DNA of 64,000 nucleotides from contig NC_020055.1 in NCBI RefSeq assembly GCF_000331025.1, positions 2,248,870 through 2,312,869 of the forward strand, written 5' to 3'. The notes under the pieces are model-generated. The model was given only the letters and a program-made list of their open reading frames with translations, searched no databases and was not told the DNA's origin. The stretch's first letter is position 1. Each line of letters opens with the position of its first letter. The DNA comes from Maridesulfovibrio hydrothermalis AM13 = DSM 14728 (GTDB taxonomy: Bacteria; Desulfobacterota; Desulfovibrionia; Desulfovibrionales; Desulfovibrionaceae). Positions 56,039 to 64,000 of this stretch are shown piece after piece. The position numbers and the translations under genes were made by a program.

Positions 56039-57955
56039 TTATTTTTTTTCGTCTTTAACTTCGGTGAAGTCAGCGTCTACGACATCTTCGTCAGCAGCTT
56101 TCTGTTCACCTGTTGCACCTTCGGGACCGGCTGCGCCATCAGCACCGGGCTGATTCTGCTGTGCATAGAGCTGCTCAGCCAGTTTATGGGAAGCCTGAGC
56201 CAGTGCATCAGTTGCCTGCTTGATGGTTTCAGGATCTTCGGTTTCGAGAACTTTTTTGAGTTCTTCGCTTTTGGTTTCGATATCAGCTTTGAGTTCTGCA
56301 TCCACATTGTCGCCAACTTCGCGTAGGGACTTCTCAGTGGTGTAGATCAGAGAATCAGCCTGATTACGTGCTTCGATGAGTTCCTGCTTAGCTTTATCAT
56401 CTTCAGCGTGGGACTCAGCGTCTTTAACCATTCTTTCGATATCTTCTTCAGAAAGGCCGCTGGAAGCAGTGATCTGGATAGACTGTTCCTTTCCGGTTCC
56501 CATATCTTTAGCAGATACATTTACGATACCGTTGGCATCAATGTCGAAAGTAACTTCAATCTGGGGCACACCGCGTGGAGCAGCGGGAAGACCGGTCAGC
56601 TCGAAGCGGCCCAGAGTCATGTTGTCAGCCGCCATGGGACGTTCGCCCTGCAGAACGTGGATAGACACAGAGGGCTGATTGTCAGCGGCAGTTGTGAATA
56701 CCTGACTTTTGCGACTTGGGATTGTAGTGTTTCTTTCGATCAGGTTGGTGAAAACACCGCCCATTGTTTCGATTCCCAGAGACAGAGGAGTAACATCAAG
56801 CAGGAGAACGTCGGTAACGTCACCGGCAAGGATACCACCCTGAATGGATGCGCCCATTGCAACGACTTCATCGGGGTTCACAGAGCGGTTTGGCTCTTTA
56901 CCGAAGAATTCCTGAACCTTGGCCTGTACGAGAGGCATACGTGTCATACCGCCGACGAGGATAACTTCGTCAATGTCGGAAGCTTTGAGACCCGCATCTT
57001 TCAGCACTTTTTGACAGGGAGCCTTGGTACGGTCAACCAGATCTCCGACCAGTTTTTCCAGCTTAGCGCGTGAAAGTTTAACCATAAGGTGCTTAGGACC
57101 ATTCTGGTCAGCAGTGATGAAAGGAAGATTTACTTCAGTTTCCATCGATGTTGAAAGTTCTTTTTTAGCTTTTTCACTGGCTTCTTTAAGACGCTGAAGA
57201 GCCATGCGGTCTTTGGAGAGGTCAATGCCGTTTTCACGTTTGAATTCGTCAACAAGATATTCGATTACGCAGTGGTCAAAGTCTTCACCGCCGAGAAAAG
57301 TGTCACCATTGGTGGCACGTACTTCAACAACGTTGTCGCCTACTTCAAGGATGGAGATATCAAAAGTACCGCCACCGAGGTCGAATACTGCGATTTTTTC
57401 GTTTGCCTTTTTGTCAAAGCCGTAAGCGAGGGAAGCAGCGGTCGGTTCGTTGATGATACGCTTAACTTCAAGACCTGCAATGCGGCCGGCATCTTTAGTA
57501 GCCTGACGCTGAGAATCATTAAAGTATGCAGGAACGGTGATAACTGCTTCGGTAACGGTTTCGCCGAGGTACGTTTCAGCATCTTTTTTAAGCTGCTGCA
57601 GGATGATGGCAGAAACTTCAGCAGGGCTGTATTTTTTGCCTTCGATCTCAACCCACGCATCGCCGCCTTTACCGGAAACGATAGGGTAAGGACAATGCTC
57701 AGCCCACTTCTTTACTTCAGGAGAATTAGCCTGACGGCCCATAAGACGCTTGATAGCGAATACGGTTTTTTCAGGGTTGGTTACAGCCTGACGTTTTGCG
57801 ATTTCACCTACAAGGCGTTCTTTGTCGGTGAAGCCGACGATGGACGGTGTGGTGCGTCCGCCTTCAGGGTTTGTTACGCATTTAGGATCTTTTCCTTCCA
57901 TTACGTATACGCAAGAGTTGGTAGTACCGAGGTCGATTCCAATAATTTTACTCAT
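56039..57955 (-). CDS. dnaK: Chaperone DnaK (Hsp70)
   Basis: Hsp70 chaperone of 638 residues, full length. The ATPase domain starts with [13 protein letters not shown] and contains [16 protein letters not shown] (about 190-205) and [11 protein letters not shown] (about 336-346). The substrate-binding domain follows ([17 protein letters not shown]), and the acidic tail ends with [16 protein letters not shown], as usual. It is 88 bp downstream of grpE on the same strand; dnaJ is not adjacent. Confidence 0.98.
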   Translation of the reverse strand: MSKIIGIDLGTTNSCVYVMEGKDPKCVTNPEGGRTTPSIVGFTDKERLVGEIAKRQAVTNPEKTVFAIKRLMGRQANSPEVKKWAEHCPYPIVSGKGGDAWVEIEGKKYSPAEVSAIILQQLKKDAETYLGETVTEAVITVPAYFNDSQRQATKDAGRIAGLEVKRIINEPTAASLAYGFDKKANEKIAVFDLGGGTFDISILEVGDNVVEVRATNGDTFLGGEDFDHCVIEYLVDEFKRENGIDLSKDRMALQRLKEASEKAKKELSTSMETEVNLPFITADQNGPKHLMVKLSRAKLEKLVGDLVDRTKAPCQKVLKDAGLKASDIDEVILVGGMTRMPLVQAKVQEFFGKEPNRSVNPDEVVAMGASIQGGILAGDVTDVLLLDVTPLSLGIETMGGVFTNLIERNTTIPSRKSQVFTTAADNQPSVSIHVLQGERPMAADNMTLGRFELTGLPAAPRGVPQIEVTFDIDANGIVNVSAKDMGTGKEQSIQITASSGLSEEDIERMVKDAESHAEDDKAKQELIEARNQADSLIYTTEKSLREVGDNVDAELKADIETKSEELKKVLETEDPETIKQATDALAQASHKLAEQLYAQQNQPGADGAAGPEGATGEQKAADEDVVDADFTEVKDEKK

Positions 57956-58043
57956 ATATAAATTCCTCCAGATATTAAATTCTTTGTCACTGCATTATCA
58001 ATTAATGCCTAATTACAGCTTGTAAAGTGCTGATGTGAAAAAA

Positions 58044-58616
58044 TCAGTCTAATTTGTTTACCATTACTTTTGCGGGGCGGATAACGCGTCCTTTAAGGAC
58101 ATATCCTCTCTGCATCATTTGAGCAATGGAACCGTCAGGAAGATCTGCAACCTGTTCCACTCCCATTGCTTCATGGAAGTTAGGGTCAAATTCATCGCCG
58201 GCTTTGCCGACAGATTCCAGACCGTGCTTTGCAACAGTGTCCAGAAACATTTTTCTGGTCATATCTACACCCATTACAAAGTCTTTGCAGGCCTCAAGAT
58301 TCTGGGCATGATCAAGTGCAAGGTCAAGGTTATCGAGTATGGGAAGCAGATCTGAAAGAATAGATTCCGCTGCAAACTTTTTGAGTTCATCAGTTTCGCG
58401 GGCAAGTCTTTTCTTCACATTCTCAGCGTCGGCGAGCGCTCTGAGGCGTTCTTCCTTGGCTTCTCCCATCACATCACATGCGGGACAGACGTGTTCTCTG
58501 CAAAGAGCTTTCAGTTCCTCTTCGCTGAGAGAAATTTCGTTTTCAGAAGCTTCTTCAGTTTTAGTTGCTATGCTTTCTTCTTCAGCCATTTCTACTTTAT
58601 CTTTTTTTCCAGACAT
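58044..58616 (-). CDS. grpE: Nucleotide exchange factor GrpE with CPAC motif
   Basis: GrpE releases ADP from DnaK. This 190-residue protein has an acidic N-terminus, a long helix (about 60-115, RLRALADAENVKKRLARETDEL) and a C-terminal beta domain (NFHEAMGVEQV, then GRVIRPAKVMVNK). The ATG at 58616 is chosen because GGAGAG lies just upstream; an earlier ATG would add 17 residues. Three cysteines are grouped as C-x4-CPAC (about residues 38-46), just before the long helix, and are not part of the general GrpE core. No hrcA precedes it. Confidence 0.95.
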   Translation of the reverse strand: MSGKKDKVEMAEEESIATKTEEASENEISLSEEELKALCREHVCPACDVMGEAKEERLRALADAENVKKRLARETDELKKFAAESILSDLLPILDNLDLALDHAQNLEACKDFVMGVDMTRKMFLDTVAKHGLESVGKAGDEFDPNFHEAMGVEQVADLPDGSIAQMMQRGYVLKGRVIRPAKVMVNKLD

Positions 58617-58685
58617 GGACTCTCCGGTGTCATGAATTAGCGGCCTGAACCCTTTTAAAAAGGACAATCAGACCGCACAATTAGA

Positions 58686-58713
58686 CAAATAAGCATCTCG
58701 TTTATCTTGTCAA
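58686..58713 (-). promoter_or_regulatory. grpE: Possible sigma70 promoter for grpE-dnaK
   Basis: On the minus strand, TTGACA (58708-58713), 16 bp and TATTTG (58686-58691) lie about 70 bp before the grpE start. I see neither a CIRCE inverted repeat nor a sigma32-type site in this gap. Confidence 0.35.
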
Positions 58714-58763
58714 CATGTGAAGCTGAATCAAATAATACTTTTTTTCACATTCAGGCTTTTTTA

Positions 58764-59972
58764 CTACATTTTGAAATGCCCATTTTCATAAATAGTAACT
58801 TTTTTTCCTTCGGCAAGGTTTGCGGTAACAATTTTTTTTTCAGTGTTGATCAAATCCCAGTGCATGTTTGAGGTGTTGAACCCGAGAGAGTCCATCATCA
58901 TTTTATCCATCATTTCAGGCGGTCCTGAAAAAGTGTTTATCAGGGATTGTCCCAGTGCGATATGACAGCTGCCTTGATCTCCGCCGAAATTTTCATCTAA
59001 AATGGTTTGAGCCATGAAATGATCTATTCGTGAGATTGAGGAGTCAGTCAGCGAGAATTCGCCGACCCGCCTTGCCCCTCCGTCAGAGCGCAATTGGTCA
59101 AGCAGGAATTTTTCACCGCCCAGTGCTTTTACGCGCATGGCAATGCCGTCCATGAATTCAATCTGCACTCCGTACACGGTTTTATCCATATATAATGATG
59201 GCAGGTCGGCGTAATAAACTCCGTTCACGGTACGATGATCGGGGGATATATATACTTCATAGCCCGGAATGTTGTCACCGGTTGCCCCCTGCCATTTTCT
59301 GTTATCACCCGGGGCGAAATGAAGGTCGCATAGTTCAGATTGCATCCTGATGGTTTTTATGTCCATACCGGTCAGCCATTTTGCAATTTCTGCGGTGCGG
59401 TCCGAAATTTTCTGCCACTCTTTTGCTGGATCGGGCATGTTCAGATAGCAGGCACGCATTAATCGGGCAGTGTATTCTTCAAAGGAAAGGCCTGTTTTTT
59501 CGGCGAGGCCCGCAGTGGGGTATGCGCACTCGGTCCAGACCAGCTTGCCGTGAAGTTTTCTTTTTTCGACAGATTGCCGGAACGGCTTAGAAGCATTTTT
59601 ATTTTCCATCATTGAAAGCGGGTCCACTTCAGACAGTGCCCCTACTTCCTCGGGGGCATGGATACGGACAACACCCTGAGCCTGTTCATACAATTCCTGT
59701 TTACCGGGCGGGAAAAATGTAAGCTGTCCATAACTTGAATTGATGAATAATTCAGCTTTCATTGCCGGACTCAGAGGGGTTTCCATGACCGGATGCAGAT
59801 GCTTTTCTATAAGCAGGGCAAAAACTGCTTCTGCAAGCGGTAAGGCCATGTGATCATATTTAATGATAACAATGTCTTTATTTTTAAATTTTGATCCTTT
59901 TTGATTTTGCAATGCCCAGAGCAGAACTTTGGCGTATTGCCGTAAATCTTCATATGGGAAAAAGTTTTTCAT
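58764..59972 (-). CDS. M29-family metallo-aminopeptidase
   Basis: Cytoplasmic aminopeptidase of 402 residues, close to the usual size of the M29 (thermophilic aminopeptidase AmpS/AmpT) family. The metal-binding half is visible: DNIPGYEVYISP (Glu ligand), the YGVQIEFMDG segment, CHIALGQSLINTF and SNMHWDLI near the C-terminus (His/Asp ligands). It binds two metal ions and removes N-terminal residues from peptides. The start lacks a clear ribosome site, but the first residues (FFPYEDLRQYAKVLL) fit the family. It stands alone, divergent from feoAB. Confidence 0.88.
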   Translation of the reverse strand: MKNFFPYEDLRQYAKVLLWALQNQKGSKFKNKDIVIIKYDHMALPLAEAVFALLIEKHLHPVMETPLSPAMKAELFINSSYGQLTFFPPGKQELYEQAQGVVRIHAPEEVGALSEVDPLSMMENKNASKPFRQSVEKRKLHGKLVWTECAYPTAGLAEKTGLSFEEYTARLMRACYLNMPDPAKEWQKISDRTAEIAKWLTGMDIKTIRMQSELCDLHFAPGDNRKWQGATGDNIPGYEVYISPDHRTVNGVYYADLPSLYMDKTVYGVQIEFMDGIAMRVKALGGEKFLLDQLRSDGGARRVGEFSLTDSSISRIDHFMAQTILDENFGGDQGSCHIALGQSLINTFSGPPEMMDKMMMDSLGFNTSNMHWDLINTEKKIVTANLAEGKKVTIYENGHFKM

Positions 59973-60234
59973 ATAATTATTTATGGATTATATTTAAAAG
60001 CGGTATTGCTTATTACGTGTTAGTTTTGAGATTAGAGTCTAATGCTTCCGGTTGATCTAATCCACAATTAAAACGCAAACAGCCTATATTTTGAAAAATA
60101 ATCATACAAAAAAGGTCTGTTATTGTAACATACTTCAATATAATCAGAAAAATATGCGAATTTGAGATTGACTTTCAATAACCGTTGAGGCTAACAAGGT
60201 ATCAAACAGAAATTAGAGCGGACTGGTCTCTGTT
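59973..60234. other. Divergent intergenic region, aminopeptidase / feoA
   Basis: AT-rich gap with no gene. A weak -10 GATAAT (60235-60240) with TTAGAG 16 bp upstream could be the feoA promoter and would overlap the Fur-like box. I see no convincing promoter for the aminopeptidase. Confidence 0.4.
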
Positions 60235-60253
60235 GATAATGCTAGTCAAAATC
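60235..60253 (+). promoter_or_regulatory. Fur box upstream of feoA
   Basis: GATAATGCTAGTCAAAATC matches the classical 19-bp Fur consensus GATAATGATAATCATTATC at 15 of 19 positions and lies 27 bp before the feoA start, overlapping the possible -10. This predicts iron-dependent repression of feoAB. Confidence 0.6.
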
Positions 60254-60280
60254 AAACTTTGAAGCAGATGAGGGAAGGTA

Positions 60281-60517
60281 ATGTCAGTATCACTCAGGTC
60301 GATGAAAAAAGACCAGAAAGGTGTCGTAGTTTCTGTCAATGCCAGTGGAGAACTGGGACGCAGGATCAGAGATATGGGAGTTGTAACCGGAACTGAGTTT
60401 ATGATAGTGGGACGTGCGCCTCTTGAGGATCCCGTGGCATTGCGCATGAAAGGATTTACTCTCACACTTCGCAATAATGAAGCTGATTTTATTATTGTTG
60501 AGCCGGAGGAATCATAG
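60281..60517 (+). CDS. feoA: Ferrous iron transport protein FeoA
   Basis: Small SH3-like cytoplasmic protein of 78 residues that supports FeoB. The family pattern GELGRRIRDMGVVTGTEFMIVGRAP, then DPVALRMKGFTLTLRNNEA is complete. AGGGAAGG precedes the ATG. Its stop codon is immediately followed by the feoB start, so translation is coupled. A Fur-like box lies upstream. Confidence 0.96.
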   Translation: MSVSLRSMKKDQKGVVVSVNASGELGRRIRDMGVVTGTEFMIVGRAPLEDPVALRMKGFTLTLRNNEADFIIVEPEES

Positions 60518-62701
60518 ATGAGCAAAGAATATTTTGTAGCAGTATCCGGACAGCCAAATTGCGGTAAGAGTACTATGTTCAATGCTCTTACCGGTGCTAC
60601 GGCAAGGGTCGGAAACTATCCCGGTATTACCGTTGACCGTACTGAAGGGCGTTATTGCAGTGATGTTTTTTGCGCACAGCTTGTGGATTTGCCCGGAACT
60701 TATTCATTGACTTCCTATTCAATGGAAGAGGTTGTTGCCCGAGACGTGATCGTTGACGAGAAGCCGGATGTTGTCATTAACATGCTGGATGCGACTTCTC
60801 TTGAGCGTTCACTTTATTTAGCTGTGCAGTTTATGGAAATCGGTGTTCCGGTTGTTTTGGGTCTGAATATGATGGATGAGGTGCGTAAGAAAGGCATCCG
60901 CATTGACTCCAAAAAATTATCAGAACTTATGGGAGTTCCGGTTATTGAGTGCATCGCCCGGCGTGGTGTCGGCAAAGATGAACTTATGGAAGCTGTCCAG
61001 AAGGTTGCCGATGAGACAAAGGGAAAGTGGAATCCGGTAAATATTTCCTATGGTCATGATCTTGATCCGGTCATTGAAGAAATGACTGAGCTGATTATAG
61101 AAAATGATTTTATGACAGAGCGATATGATCCGCACTGGCTTGCGGTTAAGTATCTGGAAGAAGATGAAATCGTTATGAAAAACGGCCGCGATGCCGGACC
61201 TCTCTCAGCTCAGCTTGAGGAGAAGGTCAAGAGTGTCTCGGAGCATATCCAGAAAACGCTGAATACTTATCCTGAAGCCGTTCTTGCTGATTATCGTTAT
61301 GGTTTCATCAATTCTATCCTTAAACAGGGCGTCATCAGCCGTGAGGATAACCTTCGTTTCGATTTTTCTGACAAGATGGATCTTGTCCTTACTCACAAAT
61401 TTCTAGGCCCGGTGATCATGCTGTTGGTTATGTATGGCATGTTCTATGTTACCTTCAATCTGGGAGCCACTCCGCAAGGCTGGGTGGAGGACGGGTTCGG
61501 CTGGATTTCAGATACCATAAGCCTTCTGCTGCCGGACGGGATGCTTAAATCCATGCTTGTTTCCGGGGTAATTGACGGTGTTGGCGCGGTGATGGGGTTT
61601 ACTCCTCTTATTTTGATTATGTTCGCCATGCTCGTGTTTCTTGAAGATCTTGGATATATGGCCCGTGTATCATATATGGTTGACCGTGTATTTCGTATGT
61701 TCGGGCTGCATGGTATGTCTATCATGCCTTTCATCATGTCCGGCGGACTTCCCGGCGGCTGCGCTGTCCCGGGGGTTATGACCTGCCGGACATTACGCAG
61801 TCCTAAAGAGCGTATTGCCACCATCCTTACTGCTCCGTTTATGATTTGCGGTGCTAAAGCTACAGCTTATCTTATGCTTGTAGGAGCTTTTTATCCTGAT
61901 AACGCAACATCGGTAATGTTCTTTCTGGTGTTAATATCATGGGCACTTGCTCTTTGTGTCGGCCGTATTTTGCGCTGGACCGCACTGCGTGGTGAATCCA
62001 CTCCTTTTGTTATGGAGCTTCCTCCGTATCGCATGCCAACATTGCATGGCGTAGCTATTCATACATGGGATCGTGTCTGGCAGTACATTAAAAAAGCCGG
62101 TACGGTAATTCTCGCCATTTCTATTCTCATGTGGGCGCTCATGACTTTTCCGAAGCTTCCTGCCGAGCGAGTTGAAGCTTATGAAGCACAGCGCGTGCAG
62201 GTGACGGAGCAGAGCAAGTCTTGGGCAGGTACTGCCACAGCAAATCAATCCAGACTTGATGAGGCTCTTAGCAGGATTAGTTACAATGAAGGAGAAGAAG
62301 CCCTTAAAAAATCTTATGCTGGACAGATTAGTGAAGCAATTTCGCCCGTGACCGATGTAGCCGGTTTTCCCTGGCAGGCTAATATTGCTTTTATCGGAGC
62401 CTTTGCTGCCAAGGAAGTTTTTGTTTCCACCATGTCCACCGCCTATTCACTCGGGGATGAAGATCCGGAGAACCCCACTTCGCTCAGCGAAAAAATTGCT
62501 GCTGACAAGGCTTGGACCCCCGCAGTTATCTGGTCGGTATTCCTGTTTATGATGGTTTATGTTCCCTGCATGGTTACCGTTGCGGTTATTATCAGAGAGA
62601 CCAATTGGAAATGGGGCTTGTTTTCTGTATTCGGGTCACTCGGGTTCGGCTACTCGCTGTCAGTACTGATTTATCAGGTAGGTAGTTTTCTGGGGTATTA
62701 A
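60518..62701 (+). CDS. feoB: Ferrous iron transporter FeoB
   Basis: Inner-membrane Fe(II) transporter of 727 residues. The N-terminal G domain has G1 GQPNCGKST (11-19), G3 DLPG (57-60) and G4 NMMD (near 119). The membrane part includes the gate motifs GGLPGGCAVPGVMTCRTL and FMICGAKATAYLML. A hydrophilic insertion of about 70 residues (near 545-620) lies between membrane helices, as in other deltaproteobacterial FeoB proteins. It is directly coupled to feoA, with GGAGGA inside the feoA end as the ribosome site. Confidence 0.97.
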   Translation: MSKEYFVAVSGQPNCGKSTMFNALTGATARVGNYPGITVDRTEGRYCSDVFCAQLVDLPGTYSLTSYSMEEVVARDVIVDEKPDVVINMLDATSLERSLYLAVQFMEIGVPVVLGLNMMDEVRKKGIRIDSKKLSELMGVPVIECIARRGVGKDELMEAVQKVADETKGKWNPVNISYGHDLDPVIEEMTELIIENDFMTERYDPHWLAVKYLEEDEIVMKNGRDAGPLSAQLEEKVKSVSEHIQKTLNTYPEAVLADYRYGFINSILKQGVISREDNLRFDFSDKMDLVLTHKFLGPVIMLLVMYGMFYVTFNLGATPQGWVEDGFGWISDTISLLLPDGMLKSMLVSGVIDGVGAVMGFTPLILIMFAMLVFLEDLGYMARVSYMVDRVFRMFGLHGMSIMPFIMSGGLPGGCAVPGVMTCRTLRSPKERIATILTAPFMICGAKATAYLMLVGAFYPDNATSVMFFLVLISWALALCVGRILRWTALRGESTPFVMELPPYRMPTLHGVAIHTWDRVWQYIKKAGTVILAISILMWALMTFPKLPAERVEAYEAQRVQVTEQSKSWAGTATANQSRLDEALSRISYNEGEEALKKSYAGQISEAISPVTDVAGFPWQANIAFIGAFAAKEVFVSTMSTAYSLGDEDPENPTSLSEKIAADKAWTPAVIWSVFLFMMVYVPCMVTVAVIIRETNWKWGLFSVFGSLGFGYSLSVLIYQVGSFLGY

Positions 62702-62762
62702 TGCTCTGGTGACTTTATGTGGTTTTGATTTCGGTCTGTTTTTTTAGTAAAAGTTAAACCAA

Positions 62763-62796
62763 AAGGCCGCCTGTTTTATATGAAACAGGCGGCCTT
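62763..62796. terminator. Bidirectional terminator between feoB and clpB
   Basis: A perfect 14-bp stem AAGGCCGCCTGTTT / AAACAGGCGGCCTT (62763-62776 with 62783-62796) with a 6-base loop. It separates two convergent genes. Confidence 0.9.
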
Positions 62797-62820
62797 ATTA
62801 ATTCCGATATATTTACGTTT

Positions 62821-64000
62821 TTAACTTACAACATTAAAGCTGAGTCCGTCCGCGTCTACATCAATGGTCACGGTCTGATCTTCTCTGAGGTCACCGCCGA
62901 TAATCTGTTTTGCGAGCGGAGTTTCAAGGTGCGCCTGTATATAACGGCGCAGCGGTCTGGCTCCATAGACTGGGTCGTAGGATGCATGTGCTATGAAAGC
63001 TTTAGCATTCTCTGTTACTTCCAAGGACATTTTCTGTCCGCCAAGACGTGCGCGCAGTCCTTCAAGCTGGAGATCAACAATTAATTTGAGGTCAGACTCA
63101 AGCAGCGGCTTGAACAGCACTGTTTCATCAACGCGGTTGAGGAATTCCGGTCTGAAGTGTCCGCTAAGGACGTTCATTACATTTTCCTGAACACCGTTTT
63201 TGAATTCACCATCAGGCTCAATTCCTTCCAGCAGCAGTTGTGAACCGAGGTTGGAGGTCATGATAATGATAGTATTTTTACAATCTATAGTGCGCCCCTG
63301 ACTATCCGTGATACGTCCGTCATCAAGGATTTGCAGCAGCACGTTAAAGACATCACTGTGTGCTTTTTCTATTTCATCAAAGAGCACAACAGAGTAAGGT
63401 TTGCGGCGGATGGCCTCGGTCAGTTGACCGCCTTCATCGTAGCCGATGTAGCCCGGAGGCGCTCCGATCAACCGTGCTACCGCATGTTTTTCCATGTATT
63501 CGGACATATCCATACGTACGATATTTTCTTCGCTGTCGAATAGAGCCTCTGCAAGAGCCTTGCATAGTTCCGTTTTACCTACTCCGGTCGGGCCGAGGAA
63601 GATGAACGAACCGATGGGTCTTGAAGGATCTTTAAGGCCTGCACGGGCGCGCAGTACTGCTTCGGATACAGCACGCACAGCCTCATCCTGTCCGATAACC
63701 CTTCCATGCAGGATATCTTCTAAACGGAGCAGTTTTTCACGCTCGCCTTCAACCAGTCTGGTGACCGGAATTCCGGTCCAGCGCGAAATAATTCCGGCTA
63801 TGTCGTCAGGCCCGACAAATTCTTTAAGTAAACGGCTTCCATTTGAAGAGGCTTTATCTTCACCGCCTTCAATGTCGACCTGAATTTCTTCAAGTCGTTT
63901 TTCGAGTCCCAGCAGGGTTGAATATTTAAGTTCCGCAGCGCGGTTGTAATCGAGACTTCTTTCGGCTTCTTCGATTTGAAGTTTTGTCTGTTCTATCTGG
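62821..64000 (-). CDS. clpB: ATP-dependent chaperone ClpB (3' part)
   Basis: The frame is open to the right edge of the window, so only the last roughly 390 residues are visible. They cover the end of the middle coiled coil ([16 protein letters not shown]), the linker ([15 protein letters not shown]) and the whole second ATPase domain, with Walker [10 protein letters not shown], Walker [12 protein letters not shown] and the C-terminal D2-small domain. The linker and middle region are ClpB-like. ClpB is the general disaggregase that works with DnaK; it is distinct from ClpV of the T6SS locus. Confidence 0.95.
   Translation of the reverse strand, partial: QIEQTKLQIEEAERSLDYNRAAELKYSTLLGLEKRLEEIQVDIEGGEDKASSNGSRLLKEFVGPDDIAGIISRWTGIPVTRLVEGEREKLLRLEDILHGRVIGQDEAVRAVSEAVLRARAGLKDPSRPIGSFIFLGPTGVGKTELCKALAEALFDSEENIVRMDMSEYMEKHAVARLIGAPPGYIGYDEGGQLTEAIRRKPYSVVLFDEIEKAHSDVFNVLLQILDDGRITDSQGRTIDCKNTIIIMTSNLGSQLLLEGIEPDGEFKNGVQENVMNVLSGHFRPEFLNRVDETVLFKPLLESDLKLIVDLQLEGLRARLGGQKMSLEVTENAKAFIAHASYDPVYGARPLRRYIQAHLETPLAKQIIGGDLREDQTVTIDVDADGLSFNVVS

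Noticed and set aside
56408-57073. Plus-strand 221-codon frame opposite dnaK
   Set aside because: Antisense shadow of dnaK, a well-known artefact of its codon usage.
51344-60206. Shared 11-mer AAGGTATCAAA near 51345 and near 60197
   Set aside because: Only two copies in AT-rich gaps without symmetry; likely chance.
60202-60582. Minus-strand 126-codon frame over feoA
   Set aside because: Overlaps feoA, its Fur box and the feoB start; feoA is certain.

Overview
The window looks like chromosomal DNA of a sulfate-reducing deltaproteobacterium of the Desulfovibrio / Maridesulfovibrio type. Reasons: an L-lactate permease behind a sigma54-like promoter, a Fur-box feoAB pair, a GrpE with a CPAC cysteine motif, gatC-gatA without gatB, an M29 aminopeptidase, an LpoA-like lipoprotein, and moderate GC. 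This is inference from gene content; no rRNA marker is present. I found no tRNA, rRNA, CRISPR array, insertion sequence or phage gene.

Region 1 (1-14.8 kb) is a type I secretion / giant adhesin operon. It holds the 3' part of a cysteine-free Ig-repeat adhesin, a MotB/OmpA-like membrane protein, a LapB/HlyB-type ABC exporter, a HlyD-type fusion protein, and a membrane sensor (periplasmic domain, PAS, HD-GYP) whose HD-GYP domain has lost its metal ligands. A strong terminator closes the operon. Region 2 (14.8-17.8 kb) is the lactate permease with a complex upstream region, followed by a convergent small membrane protein of unknown function.

Region 3 (18.0-46.1 kb) is a complete type VI secretion locus with all 13 core components. 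The first block is tssA-B-C-hcp-tssE-F-G-clpV-vgrG. Then comes a cargo or spike module: a DUF2169/pentapeptide protein, a second pentapeptide protein, a DUF3540 protein, a DUF4150 PAAR-like protein and an unknown protein. A single gene on the opposite strand encodes a fused TssB-TssC sheath paralogue. The locus ends with tssJ-K-L-M and an AMIN-domain membrane protein. TssL has no peptidoglycan-binding domain, so the AMIN protein may supply the cell-wall anchor. The VgrG ends in about 21 heptads with one leucine-like residue and usually one glycine each. The fused sheath protein, the heptad VgrG tail, the cargo module and the AMIN protein are the most unusual parts of the window.

Region 4 (46.2-64 kb) is mainly housekeeping, mostly on the minus strand: a chemoreceptor, a secreted alpha/beta hydrolase with a lipoprotein (and the decayed 3' end of a second hydrolase copy just upstream), gatA and gatC, an LpoA-like lipoprotein, grpE-dnaK, an M29 aminopeptidase, feoA-feoB on the plus strand behind a Fur-like box, and the 3' part of clpB running off the right edge.
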